NCBI GenBank assembly: GCA_023301565.1
Contig: JALZUO010000028.1
Location: 17,219-81,218 of the forward strand
From: Oligoflexales bacterium
GTDB lineage: Bacteria > Bdellovibrionota_B > Oligoflexia > Oligoflexales > JALZUQ01
Direction of reading: 5' to 3'
DNA: 64,000 bases
The notes under the pieces were generated by a model. That model made no database searches and was not told the origin of the DNA. It was given only the letters and a program-made list of their open reading frames with translations. A program made the translations under genes and the position numbers. Shown here piece by piece: positions 38,836 through 49,373 of this stretch (position 1 is its first letter; each line of letters opens with the position of its first letter).

Positions 38836-40152
38836 TTATTGGTCATCACTTTTTTTCGAAGCTTGACTTTCAGTTGTAGATTGCCCTACCGCTTTTTTTG
38901 TCTTTTTTTCTTCGGGTGCATGATAAACCAAAATTGCTTCTTGGGTTCCAGCGATGGACTCTTCGGTTAAAACACACTCTTTTAGGTTTTCAATGCTTGG
39001 AAGGTCATACATTAAGTCTAACATCGAGTTTTCAATGATGCTTCTTAAGCCCCTGGCACCAGTTTTTCGAGCGATTGCTTCTTTTACAACGGCTCTTAAG
39101 GCGCCTTCAGAGAACTTTAGCTCAACATCTTCAAATTCAAATAGCTTTTGAAACTGCTTCACAATCGCATTTTTTGGCTTGGTCAAAATCTGCATCAATG
39201 CTTCTTCGTCAAGTTCGGCAAGCGTACACAAGACAGGAAGTCTCCCCAGGAATTCCGGGATAAGACCGTATTTCATTAGATCTTCCGTGCGAACCTGGGC
39301 AAAAAGATCGTTGATGTTTTTTTCTTTTTGCGCGACTAGTTCAGCACCAAAGCCCATTTTAGAGACTTCTACACGCTGGCTAATCACAGAATCTAAACCG
39401 GCAAATGCTCCGCCACAGATAAACAAGATGTCTCCAGTGTCTACCTGGAGAAACTCCTGCTGTGGGTGTTTTCTACCGCCGCGAGGAGGTACGTTTGCAA
39501 TAGTTCCTTCGATGATTTTCAAAAGTGCTTGCTGCACGCCTTCACCAGAAACATCTCTGGTAATAGAAGGATTGTCAGACTTGCGGGCGATTTTATCAAT
39601 CTCGTCAATGTAGCATATGCCTCGCTGTGCAAGGTCTACATCGTAGTCTGCAGATTGAAGTAGGTTTAGAATAATGTTTTCTACATCTTCACCAACATAG
39701 CCAGCTTCTGTAAGGTTCGTAGCGTCTGCAATGGTAAACGGAACCTGAAGGATTTTAGCCAATGTCTGGGCTAAAAGTGTCTTACCGCTACCGGTGGGGC
39801 CAATAAGAAGGATGTTGGACTTTTGCAGTTCAATATCATCGTCCTTAGCCTGCTTTTTAGCTTCGATTCGTTTGTAGTGATTGTGTACGGCTACAGAAAG
39901 AACCTTTTTAGCCCTGTCCTGACCGATAATGTATTCGTCAAGGATAGCACGTATCTCTTTGGGTTTTGGAACGCTGCCACTAGGACTTAACAGCTCTTCT
40001 TTTTCTACTTCTTCTGCGATGATATCGTTGCAAAGCTGAATGCACTCGTCACATATATAAACGTTTGGTCCAGCAATGAGCTTACGAACTTCACGCTGAC
40101 TTTTTCCGCAAAAACTGCAGCTCAATCCACTATCTTTTGTTTTACTCGACAT
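38836..40152 (-). CDS. clpX: ATP-dependent Clp protease ATP-binding subunit ClpX
   Basis: [27 protein letters not shown] zinc finger; [18 protein letters not shown]. Confidence 0.98.
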   Translation of the reverse strand: MSSKTKDSGLSCSFCGKSQREVRKLIAGPNVYICDECIQLCNDIIAEEVEKEELLSPSGSVPKPKEIRAILDEYIIGQDRAKKVLSVAVHNHYKRIEAKKQAKDDDIELQKSNILLIGPTGSGKTLLAQTLAKILQVPFTIADATNLTEAGYVGEDVENIILNLLQSADYDVDLAQRGICYIDEIDKIARKSDNPSITRDVSGEGVQQALLKIIEGTIANVPPRGGRKHPQQEFLQVDTGDILFICGGAFAGLDSVISQRVEVSKMGFGAELVAQKEKNINDLFAQVRTEDLMKYGLIPEFLGRLPVLCTLAELDEEALMQILTKPKNAIVKQFQKLFEFEDVELKFSEGALRAVVKEAIARKTGARGLRSIIENSMLDLMYDLPSIENLKECVLTEESIAGTQEAILVYHAPEEKKTKKAVGQSTTESQASKKSDDQ

Positions 40153-40180
40153 TGTGTATAGTCCTTTCTATCTCAGTCGA

Positions 40181-40816
40181 TCACTTGTTTGGGGTGGGTT
40201 GTTTTGCCCCGCCACCAGAAATGACTTCATCGATGATCCCATACTTTTGTGCCTCATCAGCTGTCATGTAGTTGTCTCGGTCTATGTCTTCTAATACTTG
40301 CTTTTTGCTTCGGCCCGTATTGGCAGCCATGATCTCAGCCATTTTTTCTTTAGTTTTAATGATTTCGTTGGCTTGAATACGGATATCTGTTGATTGCCCT
40401 GTTGCACCGCCTAGTGGCTGGTGGATCATGACCCTAGCGTTAGGAAGAGCATACCTTTTGCCTTTTGCCCCAGCAGAAAGAAGCCATGCTCCCATGCTTG
40501 CACATTGTCCGATGCAATAGGTTCTTACAGGCGATTTAATCAGTTCCATGGCATCGTATATGGCCATTCCAGCAGTTACCGAACCGCCTGGAGTGTTTAT
40601 GTAAAAATGAATGTCTTGGTCAGGTGCTTGGCTTTCTAAAAATAGAAGTTGAGCAACAATTACGTTTGCAATTTCGTCCATAACCGGCGTACCAAGAAAG
40701 ATGATTCTTTCTTTTAAAAGCCGGGAATAAATATCCCAAGACCTTTCGCCTCTACTGGTTTGCTCTACTACGATGGGTACCAACGCCATACCTACTCCTG
40801 AACTTGAAGGTTTCAC
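40181..40816 (-). CDS. clpP: ATP-dependent Clp protease proteolytic subunit
   Basis: [22 protein letters not shown]-like region, [27 protein letters not shown]. Confidence 0.98.
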   Translation of the reverse strand: MKPSSSGVGMALVPIVVEQTSRGERSWDIYSRLLKERIIFLGTPVMDEIANVIVAQLLFLESQAPDQDIHFYINTPGGSVTAGMAIYDAMELIKSPVRTYCIGQCASMGAWLLSAGAKGKRYALPNARVMIHQPLGGATGQSTDIRIQANEIIKTKEKMAEIMAANTGRSKKQVLEDIDRDNYMTADEAQKYGIIDEVISGGGAKQPTPNK

Positions 40817-41082
40817 CGTATACTTGGAGGTTAGCCTGCCAAGCTACGGTTCTAGAAAAGATCTTCGACATCAATATGGGGGGCGTTTAGGGAAAGGCAA
40901 GGTTCCTGAGTATTTTCCGGACACTAGCGCGATTATTGTAGCGGCCAGCGAGCTGAGGAAAACTGCCTATAACCGGTTTATTTTGCCGGGTTATCAGTCA
41001 ACTAAGCTATGGTAATTAAATATGAATTCCAAGCTTTGACCAGTGTTTTAAGTGCACATAAAAAATTATGTTCACACCCAAT

Positions 41083-41130
41083 AAAAAGGGCCCAGAGGTA
41101 GGTGGCTGAAAATGCCACTTTACTGAGCCC
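41083..41130 (-). terminator. Terminator downstream of tig
   Basis: GGGC...GGTGGC-TGAAAAT-GCCAC...GCCC hairpin with a T5 tract on the minus strand. Confidence 0.65.
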
Positions 41131-41154
41131 AATATTAACTAAAGTGCAGGTGGT

Positions 41155-42429
41155 TTAGCCTACAAGTACTTCTAATGCTTTTTGCCTGGTCAGGCTTTCT
41201 CGGATCGAGTCGCCGTGGCTTTGGAATACTTTGTCCACTTCTTTGGCATCTTTGGTTACGTCTTTTTTCAAATCTTCTGCAATTTGAGTTTTGACGATTT
41301 CATCGGTGACTTCGATTTTCTCTTGTTCTGCAACTTTCCACAAAACAATGATTTCTTTTGCGTGTCGCTCGGCGGAGTCTTTTACCGACTCGCGAAGCTT
41401 AGGGTTTTTGATAGCCGAATCATACTCTTCTTTTTTCTGCCATGGGTAGCGAGCAATCATATCGTTGATGCAGCTGTCAACCATGGACGGAGGAGCTTCG
41501 ATGGTGTTTTTCGCAAAAACCTTATCCATAGCTTCTTTTTCAAGACTTGATTTTTGTGCTGTTTGCTTTTGTTCTAGAAGCTGACTTTTGGTTTCATCCG
41601 TTAGCTGAACTAAGCTTTCCTTCCCTAAGTCTTTGGCAAAATCGTCGTCCAAAGCTGGAACTTCTAATATCTGTAGGTCTTTCACAGATGAGATGACTTT
41701 AATCGATTTTTCCCGGATAGATTCAATAGGGAAGTCGCTGGGCGTTTTTGTTTCAAACTCTACGTTTTGGTCTTTTTTCGACTTTAAAAAACCTTTACCA
41801 AGCCACCAGTCCGGGCTTTTTTCTTCAAGTTCAAAATACCTGGATTCAGATGATAAAGCTGGAATGACTTCGTCTTTTTCATCTTTTACGATCAAGCTAA
41901 CCTGGACGACATTTCCAACAGCTGCTTCTGCGGTTGCTTCTGCAGTTTTTGTTTTTGCATGCATTTTCGTGAGGCGCTGCATTTGTTCATCTAGTTCTTT
42001 TTGCGGAACTTCGATGGTTTCTTTTTTTATGCCTAGGTTCTTATAGTCTTTCAGTTCTAACTCTGGAAGATTTTCGAGAATGGCACAAAAGTGAAACTCA
42101 ACGTCACGCTTAGCCGAGTGCATATGGTCGATGGTTGGCCGACCTACAAACTTCAGCTTTTTTTCTTTATCCATCTGCTCTTGCATGGCACTTGGCAGTG
42201 CTTGCTGCAGCAGGTTCTGGGATACCTCGCTCGATAGCTGCTCGCCGTAAACCTTTTCAATCATTTCTAACGGGGCCTTACCCTTACGAAAGCCTTGAAT
42301 GGTAGCCTGGCCTTTTAATTTTTGCAGCGAAGCAGCGTAAGCTTTGTTTACTTGGGAAGCGTCTACATGCACGCTTAACTTCGTTTGAACATTGTTTATC
42401 TTCTCTAAACTGGAGCGTAATCCTTCCAC
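41155..42429 (-). CDS. tig: Trigger factor
   Basis: TIQGFRKGKAPLEMIEKVYG ribosome-binding signature; upstream of clpP-clpX-lon. Confidence 0.96.
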   Translation of the reverse strand: MEGLRSSLEKINNVQTKLSVHVDASQVNKAYAASLQKLKGQATIQGFRKGKAPLEMIEKVYGEQLSSEVSQNLLQQALPSAMQEQMDKEKKLKFVGRPTIDHMHSAKRDVEFHFCAILENLPELELKDYKNLGIKKETIEVPQKELDEQMQRLTKMHAKTKTAEATAEAAVGNVVQVSLIVKDEKDEVIPALSSESRYFELEEKSPDWWLGKGFLKSKKDQNVEFETKTPSDFPIESIREKSIKVISSVKDLQILEVPALDDDFAKDLGKESLVQLTDETKSQLLEQKQTAQKSSLEKEAMDKVFAKNTIEAPPSMVDSCINDMIARYPWQKKEEYDSAIKNPKLRESVKDSAERHAKEIIVLWKVAEQEKIEVTDEIVKTQIAEDLKKDVTKDAKEVDKVFQSHGDSIRESLTRQKALEVLVG

Positions 42430-42616
42430 AGTTAGTCTTTTCCTCTTTTAAAATTGGTTGTTTATCTGAGTGCGTCCGCCGCACACAGAAGGACTTGTTT
42501 AACGAATAATGCCAAAAACTGCTACGAAATAGTTACCTCAGGCTGTTTGAGGTGCGCCTGTAACGTTATGTATCTTAATTTACTGGTTTTTTTGTAGATT
42601 TAAACTAAGGGATAAA

Positions 42617-42692
42617 TGGAGGTGCAGGCCGGATTCGAACCGGCGAATACCTGATTTGCAATCAGACCCCTTAGCCACTTGGGCACTGCACC
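42617..42692 (-). tRNA. tRNA-Cys (anticodon GCA), CCA encoded
   Basis: Minus strand GGTGCAG...GATTGCAAATC...GCCGGTTCGAATCCGGC...CTGCACCTCCA; acceptor, anticodon and T arms pair. Confidence 0.93.
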
Positions 42693-42828
42693 CCGAAGAC
42701 TTATAACCATAAGGTTTAGTTGCCTCTGAAGTAAAGGGGGGTGACTCAAAAAATCACCACAACCCTCAAAAAATTTGGTACCTTGGCGAGCAGCTGGAAG
42801 AAAAGGGAGTGCGGCCAAGCCGTACAGC

Positions 42829-43611
42829 ATGTCTATGGGAAGAAAGCCAAACAAGCAGCGCACGCCGAAGGGACAGAAAACTGGTTCTTCGCGTGACCGG
42901 CCCCACAAGGGGATTATGACCCGCGTAAGCTTGGGTGCATCCTCTGTGTTTACCGTAGGCATAGATAGCCTCAGCTGCCTAATCGTAGGCGCTTTTGCAG
43001 TCCTTTTATCTCCACTTCACATTCTAAGAGGTTTTGACAAATTCTTCTTATTCGGCCGGGTTCTGGCTCCACTAGGGCTTTTAACCACTGGTATTCGTAC
43101 AGTCATCGATTCGAGGCTTGGCTACCATGACCGGGTCGTAGCCCAGCTTGAGGGGATGATTGCTCACCTGGAAAAGGTTCGGAAACGGAGCAAATCGAGA
43201 GCTCCACAGTGCAAACTGGTCTTGATCGAGCTTTATACAGCTATGGTTAGAGCTTATATGCAAACTGGCCATATGGACGATGCCATGCTTGTGATTATAA
43301 GGGCTTACAACAGCCTTGGGGTAAAAAGGCTTCGCGGCCTTGGTGAGCTGGATATCCGTACGGCGCACATTGTGCGGGCAGGGATATCGGCAGGCAGGCT
43401 TTTAGATGACGGTGGTATGGCTGCAATGCTAGTTCGTAGTTCGAATCAAGCTGAAAAGCCAAAAAGGTCGCCTAGAAAGACCCCAAGAAAAGGTGCCTCT
43501 TCAGGGGGCGATGCTATAAAAACAAAAAAAAAGAAAAAGAAATCTGGTACCGTCATTTCGCTCGGTCAGTATGTAGCCGAAAAAAACGAGTCTACTAGAC
43601 CACAAAAATAG
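42829..43611 (+). CDS. Protein of unknown function with hydrophobic segment and Lys-rich tail
   Basis: ORF with plausible ATG at 42829; basic N- and C-termini (TKKKKKKSG), VGAFAVLLSPLHIL. Confidence 0.5.
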   Translation: MSMGRKPNKQRTPKGQKTGSSRDRPHKGIMTRVSLGASSVFTVGIDSLSCLIVGAFAVLLSPLHILRGFDKFFLFGRVLAPLGLLTTGIRTVIDSRLGYHDRVVAQLEGMIAHLEKVRKRSKSRAPQCKLVLIELYTAMVRAYMQTGHMDDAMLVIIRAYNSLGVKRLRGLGELDIRTAHIVRAGISAGRLLDDGGMAAMLVRSSNQAEKPKRSPRKTPRKGASSGGDAIKTKKKKKKSGTVISLGQYVAEKNESTRPQK

Positions 43612-43639
43612 TTTGCAATGATTTGAGAAAGGCTTTCAC

Positions 43640-44644
43640 ATGACAATTCGCATCGGCATCAATGGGTTTGGACGCATCGGCCGCAACGTAATGCGCCACG
43701 TGCTTTCCGGAAGTAGAGATATCGAAGTGGCTCACATCAATGACTTGACCGATAATGATATGCTGGCTCATTTACTCAAGTATGACAGCGTACACGGCAA
43801 TCTGAGTACCGATATCAAGGCTGACGATAAGCAGATTTATATGGATGGAAAAGCCGTTACAGCTTCGGCGATTCGTAACCCTGCAGAAATTCCTTGGGGC
43901 GATAAAGGTGTCGATATTGTTTTCGAGTGTACGGGAATATTTAGAGACAGAGAATCAGCTTCTTTACACATAAAGTCCGGTGCAAAAAAGGTTCTGATTT
44001 CTGCTCCTGGTAAAGACGAAGATAAAACGGTTGTCTTTGGGGTCAACCATAAAGAGCTCACTCCGCAAGACACCATTGTTTCTAATGGGAGCTGCACAAC
44101 AAACTGCCTTGCACCAGTCGCTAAAATTTTGCACGAAGGGTGGGGGATTCAAAAAGGAACTATGACCACGGTTCATGCTTACACTAGCGACCAGCGCATT
44201 TTGGACCTTCCGCATAAAGACAAGCGGCGCGCACGTGCAGCCGCTGTCAGTATGATTCCAACAACGACCGGCGCAGCAAAGGCTATTAGTCTTGTGATTC
44301 CTGATCTTAAAGGAAAAATTCATGGCATGGCCATCCGTGTTCCAACACCTAATGTGTCGATGATCGATTTGAGTTTACAGCTGGGGAAAAAATGTTCGGC
44401 TGAAGAGTTAAATAAAGCCTTAGAAGAGGCCGCTAAAGGTCCTTTGCGTGGAATATTAGGTTTTTCTAACCTTCCTTTGGTCTCTTGTGACTATAACGGG
44501 AACCCGCTGTCTAGCTGTGTAGACGGACTATCGACAGAGGTTGTCGGTGGGGATCTTGCCAAAGTAGTTTCTTGGTACGACAACGAGTCAGGCTTTAGTG
44601 CTCGTATGTTAGACGTAGCAGCTTATATGCAAAGCCTCTCTTAG
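43640..44644 (+). CDS. gap: Glyceraldehyde-3-phosphate dehydrogenase
   Basis: IGINGFGRIGRNVMR, SNGSCTTNCLAPVAK, WYDNESGFSARM. Confidence 0.97.
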   Translation: MTIRIGINGFGRIGRNVMRHVLSGSRDIEVAHINDLTDNDMLAHLLKYDSVHGNLSTDIKADDKQIYMDGKAVTASAIRNPAEIPWGDKGVDIVFECTGIFRDRESASLHIKSGAKKVLISAPGKDEDKTVVFGVNHKELTPQDTIVSNGSCTTNCLAPVAKILHEGWGIQKGTMTTVHAYTSDQRILDLPHKDKRRARAAAVSMIPTTTGAAKAISLVIPDLKGKIHGMAIRVPTPNVSMIDLSLQLGKKCSAEELNKALEEAAKGPLRGILGFSNLPLVSCDYNGNPLSSCVDGLSTEVVGGDLAKVVSWYDNESGFSARMLDVAAYMQSLS

Positions 44645-44705
44645 TTTTTGAGAGTTTAATTGATAAGTGTAATTGGTTTTTCCATAAATAATACAGGTGC
44701 AAAAG

Positions 44706-45119
44706 ATGTCAAAAGATAGTTCTGGTTTAGAAACTTTTACCCGTAAAGAGGTGCTCGAGGCTTTGGCCAAAGGTGCTAGTCTCGCGGACAAAGATATGCG
44801 CAAAGCGAACTTGTCTAAGCTGGACTTTACAGGTGTAGATTGCAGAAATTCCAATTTTTCTTATGCAAACGTAAAAGACTGCGTTTTTGTCAGAGCAGAT
44901 CTAACCAATGCTTCGTTTTGGAACGCTAGCTGCGAGGGGGCAAACTTCACTGCTGCAAACCTAGAAGATGCGGACCTAGACTACGCAAAGCTGCGTGGGG
45001 CCATTTTATATCAGGCAAATATCCGTAGAGCATCTCTTCCGGTAGAGACTATCGCCCGGGATGATATTATGAGCTCTGTAGATAAAGGGACGCCTGTCGG
45101 GCACTTTAGAGATCCTTAA
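44706..45119 (+). CDS. Pentapeptide-repeat protein
   Basis: A(D/N)LXX-like repeats: KANLSKLDFTGVDCRNSNFSYANVKDCVFVRADLTNASFWNASCEGANFTAANLEDADL. Confidence 0.82.
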   Translation: MSKDSSGLETFTRKEVLEALAKGASLADKDMRKANLSKLDFTGVDCRNSNFSYANVKDCVFVRADLTNASFWNASCEGANFTAANLEDADLDYAKLRGAILYQANIRRASLPVETIARDDIMSSVDKGTPVGHFRDP

Positions 45120-45128
45120 ATAAAAAAA

Positions 45129-45183
45129 AAGCCCTTAGGTTAGATCTCTGTCTTTCTGTAAAACGGAGAATGCCTAAGGGCTT
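45129..45183. terminator. Bidirectional terminator
   Basis: AAGCCCTTAGG (45129-45139) / CCTAAGGGCTT (45173-45183) perfect inverted repeat between convergent genes, flanked by an A9 run. Confidence 0.7.
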
Positions 45184-45252
45184 TATCGTGCTTCAATCGA
45201 TTGGTTTTCTAGACCTGTCGCTCTTTTTTTTAAAAAACTACTTTTTTTAAAA

Positions 45253-46770
45253 CTACTTTGAAATAGCTAAAAATTGGTACTCGTCGCCACGCTCAATACG
45301 AATAAGACAGCTTTTGTGCTTTCGAGTCGCTGCATAGAAGTCCGATGGTTTAGTAACCTTGGTTCTTTTGCGGTTCACACGAACCTCTACAATGACATCT
45401 CCCTCGCGCAAACCAAAGCGTGAAGCAGCAGACCCAGGCGCTGCGGCACTTACAACAGCACCGGAAGCAGAACTGATGCGGTACTTAGATTTTAGCGCGC
45501 GGTTTACTGGGACCAATGAAAAGCCAAACCCTGAACCTTTACTCCCTGACTTCGAAGTCAATGTTTGTGGGTTGTCTGGGAAAGATTGAATTTTTAGCGA
45601 AAATGATTTTTGCTTGCCATCTCTGTAGGCCGAAACATCGACTCTGTCTCCAGGGTTTCGGAGGCCAACCTGGTTTGCCAGCTCGTTTGGTGAGCTGATG
45701 TTTTTGCCGCTCACCTGTGTGATTACATCGCCTTCTTTGATCCCGGCGCGCGCTGCAGGGCCCTTGCTCACGACCTGGGTTACCATCACACCTTTTTGCC
45801 CTTTTGGAAGCCCAAGGTGGCTAGTCATTTGCTCGTCCATGCTCTGCATGGTTACGCCGATATACCCGCGGTCTACCTTACCTTTGTTGATGAGCTGTGT
45901 AGCGATGCGGCGTGCAATGTTCGAAGGGACGGCAAAACCAATTCCATTATAGCCACCGGCTTGTGAAAAAATCGCAGTGTTTACACCGATGACTTTTCCA
46001 GCCATGTTGATCAGCGGTCCACCCGAGTTTCCGGGGTTGATGGCACTATCTGTTTGGATAAAGTTTCCTAGCTGGGTGAGCTTTAGGTTTCCGCGGCCAA
46101 GAGCCGAGATAACCCCAAAGGATATACTAGATTCAAGCCCAAACGGCGCTCCCAGTGCAAGCGAAAACTCGCCGACCTTAAGCGCGTCGCTATCAGCAAG
46201 TACCAGTGAAGACAACCCTTTGCGGTTGAACTTTTTCATCTTGATTTGAACGACGGCAATATCCGTGTTTTTATCTCTACCTACGACTTTTGCATCATAG
46301 CTCTCACCGTTTGCTAGTTTTAGGCTAATTTCATCTGCGCCTTCGACCACGTGGTTGTTCGTTATGACATAGCCCTGGTCTAAGTCGACAAAAAACCCAC
46401 TACCGATCCCACTTTTTTGTGGCTTGGGGTTGCTTTGCCGAGGGGATTGGTTTTGCAGCTCCGGAAACCAAAACTCAAAAGGGTTAAACTGTCCGCCATT
46501 TCCAAAAGGGTTGCGAACTACCTTGGCCACCGAAACAAAGACAATAGCAGACGATGTTTGGGCAGCGATTTCACTTACGCCCTGAGACATTTCCTGCAGT
46601 GCCGACACATTACTCGAATAACGCGCGGTGCTACTCGAAGAGCTTGGCAGTTTGTAGGCAAGCCCAAAGCTCGGCGCTAGGACAAGGCAGCAGAGTAGCG
46701 CCATGGATATCACCGCTAGACGCGGCGGTTTACAGAAGGTTTTAGTCGATGGGTTCTTTTGTTTGTTCAT
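45253..46770 (-). CDS. Periplasmic serine endoprotease DegP/HtrA with two PDZ domains
   Basis: VITNNHVVEGADEI, NTDIAVVQI, NPGNSGGPLIN; two PDZ-like regions. Confidence 0.95.
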   Translation of the reverse strand: MNKQKNPSTKTFCKPPRLAVISMALLCCLVLAPSFGLAYKLPSSSSSTARYSSNVSALQEMSQGVSEIAAQTSSAIVFVSVAKVVRNPFGNGGQFNPFEFWFPELQNQSPRQSNPKPQKSGIGSGFFVDLDQGYVITNNHVVEGADEISLKLANGESYDAKVVGRDKNTDIAVVQIKMKKFNRKGLSSLVLADSDALKVGEFSLALGAPFGLESSISFGVISALGRGNLKLTQLGNFIQTDSAINPGNSGGPLINMAGKVIGVNTAIFSQAGGYNGIGFAVPSNIARRIATQLINKGKVDRGYIGVTMQSMDEQMTSHLGLPKGQKGVMVTQVVSKGPAARAGIKEGDVITQVSGKNISSPNELANQVGLRNPGDRVDVSAYRDGKQKSFSLKIQSFPDNPQTLTSKSGSKGSGFGFSLVPVNRALKSKYRISSASGAVVSAAAPGSAASRFGLREGDVIVEVRVNRKRTKVTKPSDFYAATRKHKSCLIRIERGDEYQFLAISK

Positions 46771-47026
46771 TTCAGCTCCAAAGTCTAGGTCTGTCCAGTT
46801 AGCTTCAGCTTAGTGTTTCTATTCTAAGAACTTGCTAAGAGATGGATAAGTTTAACCTAAGCTGTTACTGGCTGCCTTAGCGCCTGGCTTAGCGGCAAAA
46901 GATTGACGCAAAAAATCTAATTATTACAATTAGTTAAGCTCGGGATGGGCTGACCCTATAAAATGAAAAGTGATTTTTTTTTCAGCCCATAAAAAAACAA
47001 CAGACACGTAATAGAGGATTTGGAAT

Positions 47027-47740
47027 ATGTTGAAAAAGTTTTTGAAGTTCGCTTTGATCGTCACGCCACTGGTTGGCTGTGGGGAAGATGTTCCAGGTGC
47101 AGTCGCTTTTTCCGAGACGAGCCCCACAGATATTCACCGCCAGTACACGGTGAACTATGACGAGTCGACCGACGAGACCACCTATACGGCTGAGTTTTCA
47201 AAGCGCAGCGATGGCTCCAAGGTTTATATGCCCAACACGCGTAGCCTAAAAGCATCTGATACGTCTTTGGTCTCTGTCTATGGAGCCAAATCAGGCGTCT
47301 ATACTGCAAAGAGTGCGGCTGGATACAGGGAAGATGAAATTGAGTTTCGTTGGACAAACCATACCTCGACTATTGTTCCTGATTTTTTCCCTGCCCCTCA
47401 AGAGCTATCACCCGTGGAAAGCTCTATACGCTTTCGGCGAGGTCAAAACCTAGTGATCCGTCTGTTTGGTTATCCGCAGGATATGGTCGAAGAAGAGCTA
47501 GTAGGCGTCCTCGAAAATGGCGGAGAGTTTTACCTTCTGGCCTCTTCAGTAACAAACCGCCAAGCTGTTTTTAAGTGGGAAAACATACGAGATCACTTGA
47601 ACAACAACAACTGGTATTTTTATGTGGTCCGGGAGCGTGATATTAAACAAGCAGAAAACAAAGCCCTAGGACAGTACGGGACGGCAAATTATAAAAGTAT
47701 ATACCGTAGCCGGGCAGTCCCTGTCTCGCGGGCTCTATAA
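47027..47740 (+). CDS. Putative lipoprotein of unknown function
   Basis: MLKKFLKFALIVTPLVGCGED lipobox. Confidence 0.6.
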   Translation: MLKKFLKFALIVTPLVGCGEDVPGAVAFSETSPTDIHRQYTVNYDESTDETTYTAEFSKRSDGSKVYMPNTRSLKASDTSLVSVYGAKSGVYTAKSAAGYREDEIEFRWTNHTSTIVPDFFPAPQELSPVESSIRFRRGQNLVIRLFGYPQDMVEEELVGVLENGGEFYLLASSVTNRQAVFKWENIRDHLNNNNWYFYVVRERDIKQAENKALGQYGTANYKSIYRSRAVPVSRAL

Positions 47741-47756
47741 CCTTCGACCTTATAAA

Positions 47757-49370
47757 TTACTTTTTTGCCAGGCGGTGCTCTATAGCTGCCTGGCATTTTT
47801 TTAGCTCTTTTTTTGATTGGCTCTCAGGTGCTTCAGTGATGGCTTGTGCGATTTTGTTTTTAGAATCTATAAGTTTTTTCTCGATAAGTTGAAGGGCGTC
47901 TTTATAGTCGAGGTTAAAAAAGTGTAGAATAGTTGCTTCGAACTTGGCTATGTCTTTTACAATGCGCTCAGCTCCTCCACGAAACCCGTAGATGTCTGCA
48001 ATTTTGTGGCTAGCACTCCACAAGCTTCCACCGCAAACAACCAGCAGCAGCCCTTTGGCGGCGCCAATTTTTGCCAAAATCAAAACCCCACTACCAAGTG
48101 CAAGAGAGCTCAACAGCTTTACGATAGCTCCTTTTAGGCCTATGGCTGCAAGAAATGCCGGACCCAGCGTTAGGCCTAGGCCAGTAGCCAAAAAAGCCCC
48201 GCCGAGCCAATAGCCCAAAGACTTGATCTGCTTTCTGCTCATGAGGTCGTCGACAATTTCTTCATAGGAGCTTAGGGCTGCGCTAAACTTTTTTTGCGCA
48301 AACCCTGAGGTAGCAATAAACTGTAGCAAGCTGCGTCGGCCCACTGATTGATCAAAGTCGGAGGGTTTGGTCTGGTAGGTTTGTTGCTTTTGCGCTCTCT
48401 CTTCTGACTTTAGGTCAAAATAGGGCTGAAACAAGGCTGTTTCTAAATATAACATCCCCATTTTTTTATAACCCTGTGAGGTCAAACGGACGCACTCCTC
48501 TAGTAGGTGAGCTTCGTCCTCATCTAGGTTTTTTAAGATAGAGTTTTCACTGGTAGCGACGTCGCGCACCTTTTTTTGCAGAGACTTCCAAGAGGTGTAC
48601 CAAAGCATTTTAGCTTTCTTCTTGCTTGAATCTTGCTCTGTTTCAATGTCTTTACGCACAATCATCGCCTGCAGGCTGAGGAGCAGCCGAAGCTCTTCGG
48701 AGTCAATTTCAAACGGGTCGCCGTCTTTTTCAAGTCCGATGGCAAACTCTTCAATTCTTCTTTTTTGTATTTGCAGCTTTTCAGCTTTTCGGCCAAGCAT
48801 GAAAGAAACCGTCAAAAGAAGCATGCGCGGCAAGATGCCATAGAAAAACATGGTCCCCAAAACCCAGTTACGCCAGTGCAGGCGGCCGAGGTTTTGGTTG
48901 TCTTTGGGGTCTATGTTGATCGATGAGATCATGGTACTTGGATCAAACTCTATGCCCAATATTTGCAGAGGTGCTCCGAGGATAGAAATCATCGAGAAAA
49001 CAAGGTTTTCATGTAAAATTTCAGGGAATGTCGTTGCAAATTCAACCCCAACCACCTTGTGCAGGTATGTCCAGAGCAAAAGCAAGAAACTTCCGGTCAT
49101 ATACCCAGTAGAGGCTAGAAGTAAGGCTTTAGTCTTTTTTTGCTCAAGGCTTTTCCATCCCCACGCTACTCCGAATATAAGCGCCAACAAGGGGCCGGCA
49201 ACAAACAAGACAACAAAGGGCAAAAGCTGAAGATTTTTGGTTGCGACACCACCAAAGACGTAGCTTCCGCCGCAGCCAAGGGCAAAGCCTACAAAAAAGA
49301 AAACCAGCAAACCATAGGTTTCTACTTTTTTATATAACTGGTTTAAAAACAGTTTGCCTCTAAAAAACAA
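47757..49370 (-). CDS. Multi-pass membrane protein of unknown function (possibly DUF2868-like)
   Basis: Several hydrophobic segments; FFYGILPRMLLLTVSFMLGRKAE. Confidence 0.5.
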   Translation of the reverse strand: MFFRGKLFLNQLYKKVETYGLLVFFFVGFALGCGGSYVFGGVATKNLQLLPFVVLFVAGPLLALIFGVAWGWKSLEQKKTKALLLASTGYMTGSFLLLLWTYLHKVVGVEFATTFPEILHENLVFSMISILGAPLQILGIEFDPSTMISSINIDPKDNQNLGRLHWRNWVLGTMFFYGILPRMLLLTVSFMLGRKAEKLQIQKRRIEEFAIGLEKDGDPFEIDSEELRLLLSLQAMIVRKDIETEQDSSKKKAKMLWYTSWKSLQKKVRDVATSENSILKNLDEDEAHLLEECVRLTSQGYKKMGMLYLETALFQPYFDLKSEERAQKQQTYQTKPSDFDQSVGRRSLLQFIATSGFAQKKFSAALSSYEEIVDDLMSRKQIKSLGYWLGGAFLATGLGLTLGPAFLAAIGLKGAIVKLLSSLALGSGVLILAKIGAAKGLLLVVCGGSLWSASHKIADIYGFRGGAERIVKDIAKFEATILHFFNLDYKDALQLIEKKLIDSKNKIAQAITEAPESQSKKELKKCQAAIEHRLAKK

Positions 49371-49373
49371 AGC

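Noticed and set aside
42600-42962. 120-aa minus-strand ORF
   Set aside because: Runs through the tRNA-Cys and antisense to the start of the 42829-43611 CDS; no recognisable domain.
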